Below are positions 11,364 to 19,095 of a stretch of 64,000 bases of DNA, piece after piece. A program made the translations under genes and the position numbers. Below the pieces are notes generated by a model. The model did not search any database. It was not told where the DNA came from and saw only the letters and a program-made list of their open reading frames with translations. Position 1 is the stretch's first letter. The number at the start of each line of letters is the position of its first letter. Origin of the DNA: Pseudomonadota bacterium. GTDB taxonomy: Bacteria; Pseudomonadota; Alphaproteobacteria; Acetobacterales; Acetobacteraceae. The stretch lies in the NCBI GenBank assembly GCA_021801255.1, contig JAJYYH010000062.1:1-64000 (forward strand), written 5' to 3'.

Positions 11364-12071
11364 TCAGACGGCCTTCTGGCCGGCGCGGCGTCCCCGGAGC
11401 GTCAGGCCGAGCAAAGCCAGCGCCGAGCCGAACAACAGGAATTCGGCGGGCTCGGGCACGGTCATCACGAGATCGGCTGGCGCCCCGTTCGACTCGACAT
11501 AGATCAGCGTGAAGTCCGTCGGGCTGCTCGCCGTCGGCAGGATGCCGGTGGTCGGCACTTCCGCGGTCGGCGCCGCGCTCGAAATGACCGTCGTGCTGCC
11601 GACATAGAGCGAGGCGCCATCGTCATGCGAGACGGTGACGGTTTCGCCCGGCGTCGAGGTATAGACGCCGGTGATCCGCATATAGGTGTTCAAGGCGCTG
11701 CCAGTCTCACCGGCGGTGCTGAGCTGATCGCCGGACAGGAACGCCGCGAGCGAGGTATAGGCGCTGTTCGGGCTGGAAAAATTGGTAATATTATTGGCGA
11801 GCGTGCCGAAAAACTGGCCGGCGGAATTGTTGTTGTTGGTGGACGTGGCGTGAAGATTATTCACGAAATCGATCGGGCCGGTATAGGTGAAGGTCGCGGT
11901 CGGGGTAATCGTCGGCATGCTCGCGAGGTTGGCGATGTCGGTGACGCCGTTCTGGTATTCGCCGCTCCATACCGTGAAATCGAACGGTCCGTTCTGCATT
12001 CCGGCATGGGCGACGCCGGAGAAGCCGAGCGCGAGAGCGCCCGCCCAGAGGCTCGCCGTGACATACTTCAT
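11364..12071 (-). CDS. PEP-CTERM sorting-signal protein
   Basis: The 235-residue protein has a signal peptide (MKYVTASLWAGALALGFSGV AHA). Its extracellular body is rich in Ser, Thr, Asn and Gly, and the C-terminus is VPEPAEFLLFGSALALLG LTLRGRR. The VPEP motif, a hydrophobic segment and an Arg-rich tail together are the PEP-CTERM sorting signal, which an exosortase processes at the cell surface. No exosortase is encoded in this window. GAGGAGAGG stands directly before ATG 12071. Low Cys content and the asparagine-rich stretch (TSTNNNNSAG) fit an exported surface or matrix protein; the function is unknown. Confidence 0.88.
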   Translation of the reverse strand: MKYVTASLWAGALALGFSGVAHAGMQNGPFDFTVWSGEYQNGVTDIANLASMPTITPTATFTYTGPIDFVNNLHATSTNNNNSAGQFFGTLANNITNFSSPNSAYTSLAAFLSGDQLSTAGETGSALNTYMRITGVYTSTPGETVTVSHDDGASLYVGSTTVISSAAPTAEVPTTGILPTASSPTDFTLIYVESNGAPADLVMTVPEPAEFLLFGSALALLGLTLRGRRAGQKAV

Positions 12072-12534
12072 TGTCCTCTCCTCATTTCTCGTGTTTTGAA
12101 CCAAAAAACAGACTTTTGTAACGAGCCATCCCCTTTGTCGGCCCGGCGTCCGTGGCCGATTTTATGACCGCACTGTCCACACGCATCGGCAACGATTTGC
12201 CGCTTTCAGATCGTCCAAAAATCCTATTAACACATTATTAAAACAAATTCAGCGAGGCAAGTGTATTCTGCCGTTTTGTATAAATTTAATATAACACGCT
12301 TAATAGTTGATCAACCCGCCCGCGCCTCGCCACCACGCCGTAGGCAGCGGCAAAATGCCCCCGACCGCCAGCAAAGGCAGATTTTTGCAATCCTTGCCAT
12401 GAAGCGGGTCTGGGACAGCCTGCCCCAGCTTCTCGCAATGGGAAGAAGCGGACGGCGCCCTTGGGTTATTTTGTTGCGATAAGTTCTCGACCAGCCCGAA
12501 AGCCGCTCAGCCCCGCGATCAAACGACGGCGCGC
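12072..12534. other. AT-rich intergenic region upstream of PEP-CTERM gene
   Basis: No gene is seen. The part from about 12170 to 12310 is far richer in A and T than anything else in the window (for example CTATTAACACATTATTAAAA and TATAAATTTAATATAACACG). It most likely holds the promoter and regulatory sites of the PEP-CTERM gene, read leftward. It may also be a boundary of acquired DNA. The remaining 200 bases before the nitrile hydratase stop show nothing clear. Confidence 0.5.
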
Positions 12535-13122
12535 CTACCGGCCAAAGGCGGGCACGGTGACACCGATCATGTCGCCTTCCCGCACCAGCGCCGTGAGCGC
12601 CGCCTCGTCGAGCCCCTCGCTTCCCGCCGGGCGCAGGGGCAGCACCATCCAGCGGTAATCGGCGGTCGAATCGACCACCACGATCTCGGTTCCTGCGGGC
12701 AGAACCGTGCCCCATTCGGCGATCAAGCCGCGCGGATCGCGCACCGCGCGCGCCCGATAGGCCGCGGACTTGAACCAGAACGGCGGATAGCCGAGCACCG
12801 CGCGGGGATAGCAGCTACAGAGCGTGCAGACGACGAGGTGGTGCAGCCCCGGCCTATTCTCCAGCACGCCAAGCGGGGGGGCGCCGCGCATCGGAATGCC
12901 GAGCGCTTCCGCCGCCCGCGTGCCATCGGCCAGCATGAGCGCGCGGTAGGTGGGATCGACCCAGGCTCGCGCCACCATCCGCGCGCCCTGGCCGGGGGTC
13001 GCGGCATCGGTCAGCGCGATGCGTTCGGCGAGATCGGCCTCGCTCAGCATGCCCTTGGCTTCGAGCAGGCTGAGCACGGCGGCGAACAAACGGCGCGGAT
13101 CGCGTTCGAGAAGCGCGCTCAC
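12535..13122 (-). CDS. Nitrile hydratase alpha subunit / thiocyanate hydrolase gamma-like, cobalt type
   Basis: The 195-residue protein carries the metal-binding motif VCTLCSCYP (Cys99, Cys102, Ser103, Cys104). Threonine after the first Cys marks the cobalt class; the iron class has VCSLCSC. Other family signs are RAWVDPTYRALMLADGT, ENRPGLHHLVVC, and the DSTADYRWMVLPLRPAGSEG stretch near the end. It holds the catalytic metal and, with the split beta partner encoded just upstream, would hydrate a nitrile or related substrate such as thiocyanate. The start overlaps the previous stop by four bases. Substrate cannot be decided from the sequence. Confidence 0.92.
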   Translation of the reverse strand: MSALLERDPRRLFAAVLSLLEAKGMLSEADLAERIALTDAATPGQGARMVARAWVDPTYRALMLADGTRAAEALGIPMRGAPPLGVLENRPGLHHLVVCTLCSCYPRAVLGYPPFWFKSAAYRARAVRDPRGLIAEWGTVLPAGTEIVVVDSTADYRWMVLPLRPAGSEGLDEAALTALVREGDMIGVTVPAFGR

Positions 13123-13406
13123 CGCTGTGCCTCCAGCCAGGGGCCAAAAAGCTCCACCAGCAGGCCATCGGCACTGACGCCGGAAGGCCAGATGTGGCGC
13201 GGCGCGAAGCGCACGTGATAAAGCGGCAAAATGGCGGCCTCGCGAGCGAAGGCGAGGTCCTCGGGATTGGGAAAATCGCCGAGATGGCGCACCACCACCC
13301 CTTCGCGCCCGCGCACATAATGCGGCGTGCGGATATGCGCCGGCCCGCGCGTCTCGGGCCAGTCATCGCGCACGCGGACGCGCGCGCCGGGGGCCAGCGG
13401 CGTCAC
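13119..13406 (-). CDS. Nitrile hydratase beta subunit, C-terminal half (SH3-like)
   Basis: This 95-residue protein corresponds to the C-terminal SH3-like half of nitrile hydratase beta. Features are LAPGARVRVRDDWP, RTPHYVRGREGVVVRHLGDF and PLYHVRF, ending with LLVELFGPWLE. The N-terminal half is encoded by the preceding gene, overlapping by four bases. Separate polypeptides for the two beta halves are also found in thiocyanate hydrolase (its beta and alpha subunits) and in toyocamycin nitrile hydratase. Both reading frames are clean with their own coupled starts, so this looks like a genuine split and not a frameshift. Confidence 0.88.
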   Translation of the reverse strand: MTPLAPGARVRVRDDWPETRGPAHIRTPHYVRGREGVVVRHLGDFPNPEDLAFAREAAILPLYHVRFAPRHIWPSGVSADGLLVELFGPWLEAQR

Positions 13407-13729
13407 GCCAGGCGCTCCAGCGCGGCCGTGAGTTCGGCTTCCGTGATCACCCCCTTGCGCAGCAGGGTATCGGTGATCGAGCGCGCCCAGCGTTCGTAAT
13501 AGGAGAGCCGGTGATAGGTCGCCTCGGGGATGGCCTCGATCCCCCGCCGCAACTCATCGACCCGCATGATCCCGGCGGCGCCGAGAATCTGGCGCAGCGC
13601 ATCGACCCGACGGTCGAAATCGCTCAAGGCATGCGGCGCGGTATCGACCGCCTCGCAAAGAAATTTCGGCACACCGCCGAGATCGTGGTGCGCCCGCGGC
13701 GTGCTCTCACCCGGCTCTGCTGCGCTCAA
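13403..13729 (-). CDS. Nitrile hydratase beta subunit, N-terminal half / accessory protein
   Basis: The 108-residue protein has the beta-subunit opening HHDLGGVPKF and the helical features FDRRVDALRQILGAAG, YHRLSYYERWARSITDTLL and KGVITEAEL. It is the N-terminal half of a beta subunit. In alphaproteobacteria such proteins are often labelled nitrile hydratase accessory protein. The start is a TTG at 13729 overlapping the TGA of the upstream SH3-domain gene (TTGA). No internal Met stands before the conserved HDLGG, so TTG is likely right. All four genes of this operon are joined by 4-base overlaps. Confidence 0.85.
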   Translation of the reverse strand: MSAAEPGESTPRAHHDLGGVPKFLCEAVDTAPHALSDFDRRVDALRQILGAAGIMRVDELRRGIEAIPEATYHRLSYYERWARSITDTLLRKGVITEAELTAALERLA

Positions 13730-14262
13730 TTCACCGCCTCCCCCGGAAAACTACCCCAGAAATCCTCACGCCTGAGAAAACCATGATAGCCCTTGACCTG
13801 CGCCTCGCACCACGGGGAATTCGCCGCGCAATGGAGCAGCCGCCCGACCACGCCGGGGGCGAGGCGGGCGATGGCGGCGGCAGTGTCGTCGGGTGCCGCG
13901 CGAAGGCGGTGTTCGGTCCCGATAACAAGAAAACTCCGCCGCCCGGTGAGCGTCGCCTGATGCACCCAGCCCTCGGTACCTTCGGCATCGCGCACCAGCC
14001 GCCAGACATCGAACTCGCGCACGATCTCGACCGGCAGGTTGCGTCGCCTATAGACCCAGTCAATCGGATAGCGCGTGCCCGGCCCGGCGCGGAGATTGAC
14101 GTCGTCGGAGCGGAGCGCGGCGAAGCGTGGCAAGGGCAGGCCGGTGACGCTGCCCTTGCCCGCTTCGGGCGGCGGTGGATCGCTTGCCGCGCGCGCTTGC
14201 ACCATCCCGCACCCCAGCAACGCCAGCACGAAAAACCCGCGGCGAAAAACCTTTCCTGCCAT
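13726..14262 (-). CDS. Exported SH3-like domain protein
   Basis: The 178-residue protein starts with a signal peptide (MAGKVFRRGFFVLALLGCGM VQARA). Two bacterial SH3-like repeats follow: residues about 45-105 (LRSDDVNLRAGPGTRYPIDW, WVHQATLTGRR) and 110-175 (EHRLRAAPD, GVVGRLLHC, GYHGFLRREDFWG). Such proteins act in the periplasm, often bound to peptidoglycan. It is the first gene of the nitrile hydratase operon and overlaps the next start by four bases. A link between an exported SH3 protein and the cytoplasmic hydratase is not obvious and may just reflect shared transcription. The longer in-frame extension upstream lacks a signal peptide at its start and is not preferred. Confidence 0.85.
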   Translation of the reverse strand: MAGKVFRRGFFVLALLGCGMVQARAASDPPPPEAGKGSVTGLPLPRFAALRSDDVNLRAGPGTRYPIDWVYRRRNLPVEIVREFDVWRLVRDAEGTEGWVHQATLTGRRSFLVIGTEHRLRAAPDDTAAAIARLAPGVVGRLLHCAANSPWCEAQVKGYHGFLRREDFWGSFPGEAVN

Positions 14263-14399
14263 CCTGCCGGCCCGGCTCCTCGGTGATCCGCGCCCCAATG
14301 CGACGGCGCGCGGCGGGAAACGTCCAGGCGGCGGTAGCATCTGCCGAGAAGCCGGGCAAGCCGGTTGACCGGGCGGGCCGCGCCGGGCACATCGCGCCC

Positions 14400-15332
14400 A
14401 TGCCGCCCTCATCCTGGATCGTCACCGCGCCGCTTGCCGGCCTGCAGGCGCAGGCGCTCGGTCTCGCCGAGGCGGCGGGGCTCATGCCCGAACATCGCCT
14501 GCTCACCCCCCGCGCGCCCTGGCGCTATTTCGCCGCCCGCCTATGGCCGGCGCCGCTCAGCGCGGTGGCGCCCGCGGTGGACCCGCCCCTGCCCGAGATC
14601 GTGATCGGCTGCGGCGGGGTCGCGGCCGCGGTCGGCGCCGCGCTGCGCCGCCAGGGCGTGCGCGCGGTGCAGATCCAGCATCCGCGCATGGACCCCACCC
14701 GCTTCGATTTCGTGCTCGTCGGCCCGCATGATGGGCTCACCGGACCCAATGTCATCGTCACCCGCACCGCGCTCCACCGCGCCACCCCCGCGCGGCTCGC
14801 CGCGGCGGCCGAGATCTGGCGCCCCCGTCTCGCGCATCTGCCGCGTCCGCTGGTGGCCGTGCTGATCGGCGGCGCGAATGGCCGCTATCGCTTCGGCGCT
14901 GCCGAGGCCGAAGCACTCGCCGCCCAGCTTGGCGGCTTGATGGCAGCCGATCGCGTCGGCCTGGCCGTTACCCCCTCGCGACGCACCGCGCCGGAGGTGC
15001 AAACCGCGCTGGCCACGGCGCTCGCCCCGCGTGGCGCCTATCTCTGGGATGGCGCGGGGGAAAATCCCTATTTCGGGCTGCTGGCGCTTGCCGACGCCAT
15101 CATCGTCAGCGAGGACAGTGTCTCGATGATCTCGGAAGCGGTCGCAACCGCGGCCCCCGTGCTGATCGCGCGCCTGCCCGGACGTTCACGCCGGCAGCGC
15201 CAGTTCACCGCGGGGCTGATCGGGATGGGCAGGGTGCGGGAATTTCGCGGCCGGCTCGATCTCTGGCCGGTTTCTTCCTTAGATGATACTGAGGCGGCGG
15301 CGGCCATGCTCCGCCGTCACTTGGGCTATTGA
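14400..15332 (+). CDS. ELM1/GtrOC1-family putative nucleoside-diphosphate-sugar epimerase
   Basis: The 310-residue protein matches the family usually annotated in alphaproteobacteria as mitochondrial fission ELM1 family protein. It begins WIVTAPLAGLQAQALGLAEA and continues with IGCGGVAAAVGAALRR, QIQHPRMDPTRFDFVLVGPH, and LIGGANGRYRF. ADAIIVSEDSVSMISEAVAT follows near the C-terminus, which resembles a glycosyltransferase-B fold. The plant homologue affects mitochondrial division; in bacteria the role is unknown, with a surface-glycan job proposed by fold. ATG 14400 is chosen as the first Met before the conserved opening. It is divergent from the SH3 gene and 25 bases upstream of the next gene. 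Confidence 0.82.
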   Translation: MPPSSWIVTAPLAGLQAQALGLAEAAGLMPEHRLLTPRAPWRYFAARLWPAPLSAVAPAVDPPLPEIVIGCGGVAAAVGAALRRQGVRAVQIQHPRMDPTRFDFVLVGPHDGLTGPNVIVTRTALHRATPARLAAAAEIWRPRLAHLPRPLVAVLIGGANGRYRFGAAEAEALAAQLGGLMAADRVGLAVTPSRRTAPEVQTALATALAPRGAYLWDGAGENPYFGLLALADAIIVSEDSVSMISEAVATAAPVLIARLPGRSRRQRQFTAGLIGMGRVREFRGRLDLWPVSSLDDTEAAAAMLRRHLGY

Positions 15333-15357
15333 GCGTGGGATCAGGCGAGAGGGGTTC

Positions 15358-17256
15358 ATGCTAGCGATCGAGACCTTTGATCAGCGCCAGGGCGGCAATG
15401 TACTTTATAAGGCGCTCTCCCATCCGCTCGCGGCGGAGGCCGCGCGCGGGCTCGCGGCGGAACTCGCGGCTGCGGGCCCATGGGCGCTGTTCGATCCCGA
15501 TGGCATCGCGCCCGCGCTTTTCGCGCTCTGCCCGGGGCTTGCCACGCCCGCCGAACTCTATGTCCAGGATGTCCGCGAGATCGGGAGCGAACGGGCCGGC
15601 CTGCTCGCCCGGCCGCTCACCGACCTGCCACGCAGCGCGGCGCGGCGGGTGTTGATCGCGACCTTCGGTGCCGAGCGCAGCAAATCCCGCCTCGCGCCGG
15701 TTCTGCCGCCCGGCGCCGAGGCCCTTTCGCTCGATACCATCCGCCTGCCTGCGGCGTTGCTAAGTGAGAAGACGCGCTATCTCGAGCAGCGCAATTTCGC
15801 CACCAATTTCGTTTTTTTCCGCGATGAGGATGGACTTTCCACCCGGCTTGTGACGGCCAATTACTGGGCCGGCTATGGCGCGGGGGACGTGCGGCTCTGG
15901 CTTCGCCTCTATGACGGGTCGGGCAAGACGCTCGCGACCTGGGAGGAAAAACTCCCCCGAGGGGTCGCGGGTTTTGCCCTCGACAGCCGCGAGCTGCGCC
16001 GGCGCTTCGATCTGCCCCCCTTCACCGGGCAGATTTTTCTCCATGTCATCGGCGCCGCCGGGCACGACGTGGTGAAATACGCGCTCGACAGCTTCGCCAG
16101 CGCGGGCGGGTCGAGCCTTTCTTGTACCCATGACGCCAACGCCTGGCCGTCCGAGCGCTATGCCGGCCTGCCGGCGCCGCGCCCGGATGAGCGGGTGATC
16201 CTCTGGCTCCAGAACAGCCATGCCGTGCCGATCCCTCCCGGCGCCATCGCGCTCGACCGCATGGGCGCCGAGGCGCCGGTCGCGCTGGAGCAGGAGATCC
16301 CGCCTTTTGCCACGCGCGCGCTCGATGTCGCGACCTTGCTGCCCGGGATCTCCTGGCCGGCCCAGATCGAAATCCGTGCCGGGCGCCATGTCGTGCGGCC
16401 GCGCTATGAGGTGGTGCGAGACGGACGCACGCGCATCGCCCATGTCAATGTCGAGCGCGCCGATCTCGCCCCCGACCCCGCTTTGCCCACCCTTCCCGCG
16501 CCCCTGGGCCGCGGCTACCTGCTGCCCTTCCCGATCCTGCCGCGGCAACGCTATACCAGCATCGTGCAGCCGACGCCGATGGCAACGACAGAGGCCGATC
16601 TGCCGCTCCGCCTCGATCTCTTCGACCCCGCGGGCCACCCGGCGGGAAGCCACTTCCTTGGCCGCCTCCGACGCGACCACGCGCTGGCTCTCGATCTCGA
16701 TACCATCCTCGCCCCCGACGCCCTGCCCGAGGGCGGGCATGGCGAGCTGGTCTATGATTTCCGCGCCGGCGGCGAGGGGAATGGCTGGCTGCATGCGCTC
16801 TTCCGCTACGCCGACCGGGCGTCGGGCCACGAGGCGGAATCGAGTTTCGGGGCGCATATATTCAACACGCTGATGACCTACCGGGACGAGCCGCAATCCT
16901 ATAACGGCCCGCCGCCCGGCCTCTCGACGCGGCTCTTCTTGCGCCTCGGCGAGGGCGGGCGGCGGAGTTTTACCTGCCTGATCTACCCCGCCTCGGCGCC
17001 CTGGCATCCCCGCTCAGCCACTCGCCTCGAATTGCATGATGGCGAGGGACGCCAGATCGCCGAGGCGCCGCTCACCATCGCCTGTTCCGGCTCAGCGCTG
17101 GTGTGGCCGCATCGCCTGTTCAGCGCCCAAGACCTCGCCCGCGCCGGGTCCTGCGGCTATGTCCTGGTGCGCGATACCACCTGCCGCCTCTTCGGCTATC
17201 ACGGGCTGACGGATGAGCGGGGCGGCTTCTCGCTCGATCATATGTTCGGGTTTTGA
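15358..17256 (+). CDS. Uncharacterised 632-residue protein
   Basis: I do not recognise a family. The sequence starts MLAIETFDQRQGGNVLYKAL, with no signal peptide and no membrane segment. It is rich in short beta-like stretches (DVRLWLRLYDGSGKTLATWE, QIFLHVIGAAGHDVVKYALD, VWPHRLFSAQDLARAGSCGY). It ends TTCRLFGYHGLTDERGGFSL DHMFGF, and the body suggests several beta-sandwich modules. GAGAGGGG precedes ATG 15358. It lies between the ELM1-family gene and the GntR regulator on the same strand with short gaps, so the three are probably co-transcribed. Confidence 0.8.
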   Translation: MLAIETFDQRQGGNVLYKALSHPLAAEAARGLAAELAAAGPWALFDPDGIAPALFALCPGLATPAELYVQDVREIGSERAGLLARPLTDLPRSAARRVLIATFGAERSKSRLAPVLPPGAEALSLDTIRLPAALLSEKTRYLEQRNFATNFVFFRDEDGLSTRLVTANYWAGYGAGDVRLWLRLYDGSGKTLATWEEKLPRGVAGFALDSRELRRRFDLPPFTGQIFLHVIGAAGHDVVKYALDSFASAGGSSLSCTHDANAWPSERYAGLPAPRPDERVILWLQNSHAVPIPPGAIALDRMGAEAPVALEQEIPPFATRALDVATLLPGISWPAQIEIRAGRHVVRPRYEVVRDGRTRIAHVNVERADLAPDPALPTLPAPLGRGYLLPFPILPRQRYTSIVQPTPMATTEADLPLRLDLFDPAGHPAGSHFLGRLRRDHALALDLDTILAPDALPEGGHGELVYDFRAGGEGNGWLHALFRYADRASGHEAESSFGAHIFNTLMTYRDEPQSYNGPPPGLSTRLFLRLGEGGRRSFTCLIYPASAPWHPRSATRLELHDGEGRQIAEAPLTIACSGSALVWPHRLFSAQDLARAGSCGYVLVRDTTCRLFGYHGLTDERGGFSLDHMFGF

Positions 17257-17263
17257 ACGCGCC

Positions 17264-17977
17264 ATGAGCGATCCCGCGCCGGAGCCAGGGAGCGATCCAC
17301 CGCCACCCGCGCGCTCGCTCACCGAGCGTGCCTATCGCGAGCTGGAGGAGGAAATCGCCCTGCTGCGGCTGCCGCCGGGGGCGGCGGTGTCGGAGGCGGT
17401 GCTCAGCCGGCGTTTCGGCCTCGGGCGCACGCCGATCCGCGAGGCGCTCCAGCGTCTCGCCCGCGAGGGGCTGGTCGAGATCCTGCCGCGCCGCGGCATC
17501 CGGGTGACGCTGATCGATGCCGCAGCGCAGCTTCGCCTGCTCGAAGCCCGCCGCGCCCTCGAGCGCCTGCTCGCCCACGCCGCCGCAGAGCGCGCCGATG
17601 CTGAACAAAGCCACCGATTCGCCGAGATCGCCGCCGGCATGGAGCGCGCGGCGGCGGCGGACGACGATACCGGCTTCATGCGCCTCGACCGCGCCTTCAA
17701 TCTGCTGCTTTTGGCGGCGGCGCGCAACGAATTCGCCGCCCGCGCGATGACCCTGATGAACGGCCTCGCGCGGCGTTTCTGGTATCGCCACTTCCGCGAA
17801 GCGGCTGATCTAGCGCTGGCGGCACGGCTCCACGCCGAAGTCGCGCGCGCGGTGGCGGAGGGGGCGGCGGACAAGGCCGCGGCGGCGGCGGATGCGCTGA
17901 TCGCCTATATGGAAGGTGTCGCGCACCGGGCGGCGGCGCGCTGCGCGGGCAAGAGCCCCGAAACCACGCCGGACTGA
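17264..17977 (+). CDS. GntR-family regulator with FCD ligand domain
   Basis: The 237-residue protein has a winged helix at about 18-85 (LTERAYRELEEEIALLRLPP; EAVLSRRFGLGRTPIREALQ RLAREGLVEILPRRGIRV). An all-helical FCD domain follows at about 90-215 (RLLEARRALERLLAHAAAER; FMRLDRAFNLLLLAAA; ARLHAEVARAV). This is the FadR subgroup, whose members usually sense small carboxylic acids. It follows the 632-residue gene by seven bases. Typical FCD metal-ligand histidines are only partly present, so metal binding is doubtful. Its target genes cannot be read from the sequence. Confidence 0.9.
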   Translation: MSDPAPEPGSDPPPPARSLTERAYRELEEEIALLRLPPGAAVSEAVLSRRFGLGRTPIREALQRLAREGLVEILPRRGIRVTLIDAAAQLRLLEARRALERLLAHAAAERADAEQSHRFAEIAAGMERAAAADDDTGFMRLDRAFNLLLLAAARNEFAARAMTLMNGLARRFWYRHFREAADLALAARLHAEVARAVAEGAADKAAAAADALIAYMEGVAHRAAARCAGKSPETTPD

Positions 17978-17993
17978 ACCGCCGCCCGCGCGA

Positions 17994-18878
17994 TCAGGCG
18001 GCTGCCCGCGACAGGGCGATCAGTTCGCGGAGCTTGGCCGCGGCATGGGCACCTTTCAGGATATCGCGCCAATTGGCCTCGGCAACCCGCTGATGCGCCG
18101 CGACCGCCTCATCGGCACTGGTGACCAGCGCGACGCCGGGCTGGGCGTTGGGCGCGGTATTCGGGGGGAAAGGGTTGATGGCAAGGCTGGCGCGGTCGCG
18201 GGCGCGCAGGATTTCGAAGGTGCCGCTCGGCTCGCCCGATTGCAGCAGACCAAATTGCAGGCCCATCGGCTCGGTTTCCATCAGCCCGGCCATGTTCTCG
18301 ACCTCGGAAGCCGCGACCTCACGGCAAGCCTGGCGCAGCCGCTCCGAAATCGGCAAGCCGCCGGCCACCCCGGTCTCCAGGAAATGCCGCACCAGAGAAC
18401 TCGAGACCATCGCGATGATGCCCGGCCGCCGCGCCTGATAGCTCTTCTTGCGCGCCGCCAGAAGGCCCAGCACCTGATCGACGGCGGCCTTGTGCGCGGC
18501 GCGATCGACCCCCGCCTGCTCGACGGTTTCCTGGAACGCCTCCGCGAGCGCCGCGTCATAGGCGGCGGAGGTGGTCAGAAAACAGAAGGGCTGATTGACC
18601 AGAAGGATCTGGTCGGCGGTCTCCTCGATCTGACGGACACGCTCGAAATACCCGGCCGGGCGGTTATAGTATTCGACGCCGATACCAAGCAGCGAAAGCG
18701 GCGAGATCTTGAGCAGTTCGGCAAGGCGTTGGATGGTGTCGAGCTTGATGACCTCGCCTTTTTCATAGCGATAGAGCGCGGCGCGCGACACGCCGAGGCG
18801 CGCGGCGATCTCTTCGGCGCGCAGCCCCGATTCCATCCGATACGCACGCAATTGCTGACCGATCTCGGTAAAACGCAT
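17994..18878 (-). CDS. XRE-family helix-turn-helix regulator
   Basis: The 294-residue protein has an N-terminal Cro/CI-type helix-turn-helix (residues about 5-60: IGQQLRAYRMESGLRAEEIA ARLGVSRAALYRYEKGEVIK). A roughly 230-residue C-terminal region without a recognised domain follows (GIGVEYYNRPAGYFERVRQI and onward). The C-terminal part looks like an effector or sensor domain. AGAGGGA precedes ATG 18878. It stands alone between the convergent GntR gene and a 217-base region with palindromes. Similar regulators sit near glyoxylate or allantoin genes in some alphaproteobacteria, and glxR-hyi lie just upstream here, but a link is inference. Confidence 0.87.
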   Translation of the reverse strand: MRFTEIGQQLRAYRMESGLRAEEIAARLGVSRAALYRYEKGEVIKLDTIQRLAELLKISPLSLLGIGVEYYNRPAGYFERVRQIEETADQILLVNQPFCFLTTSAAYDAALAEAFQETVEQAGVDRAAHKAAVDQVLGLLAARKKSYQARRPGIIAMVSSSLVRHFLETGVAGGLPISERLRQACREVAASEVENMAGLMETEPMGLQFGLLQSGEPSGTFEILRARDRASLAINPFPPNTAPNAQPGVALVTSADEAVAAHQRVAEANWRDILKGAHAAAKLRELIALSRAAA

Positions 18879-19002
18879 GGGCAAAATCCCTCTTGCGTCG
18901 ACTCTTTCAACGCCATTCGTTCATAATCCAGCAATCTCATTATGGCACGTCTCGGAATCGGAGTCATGGGCTTAATTTCATATCGGCGCGGTTTTTTTCA
19001 GG

Positions 19003-19018
19003 GCACGCCGCGGCGTGC
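19003..19018. repeat. 16-bp perfect palindrome upstream of XRE regulator
   Basis: GCACGCCGCGGCGTGC is a perfect palindrome 125 bases upstream of the regulator start. A spaced inverted repeat CATGCCAG (19033-19040) / CTGGCATG (19067-19074) lies next to it. Either could be an operator or part of a terminator for glxR; nothing decides between these. Confidence 0.35.
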
Positions 19019-19040
19019 AAAGAAACTGGATTCATGCCAG

Positions 19041-19095
19041 AACGGCCCCTGAAACGCTTGATTTTCCTGGCATGAGCGCCGGTTTTTTCAAATTT
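19041..19095 (-). repeat. Possible degenerate family II repeat after glxR
   Basis: Directly after the glxR stop, in sense direction, the sequence reads TTTGAAAAAACCGGC, then CCAGGAAAATC, GTTTCAGGGGCCGTTCT. This keeps the order of the family II blocks (TTTGAAAAAG, GGAAAA, TTTCAGAGGGC, CGTCTT) but is diverged. Confidence is low. Confidence 0.4.

Noticed and set aside
13119-13729. Frameshifted single nitrile hydratase beta gene
   Set aside because: Each half has its own coupled start, a clean end and full conserved content, and the same split is known in thiocyanate hydrolase.
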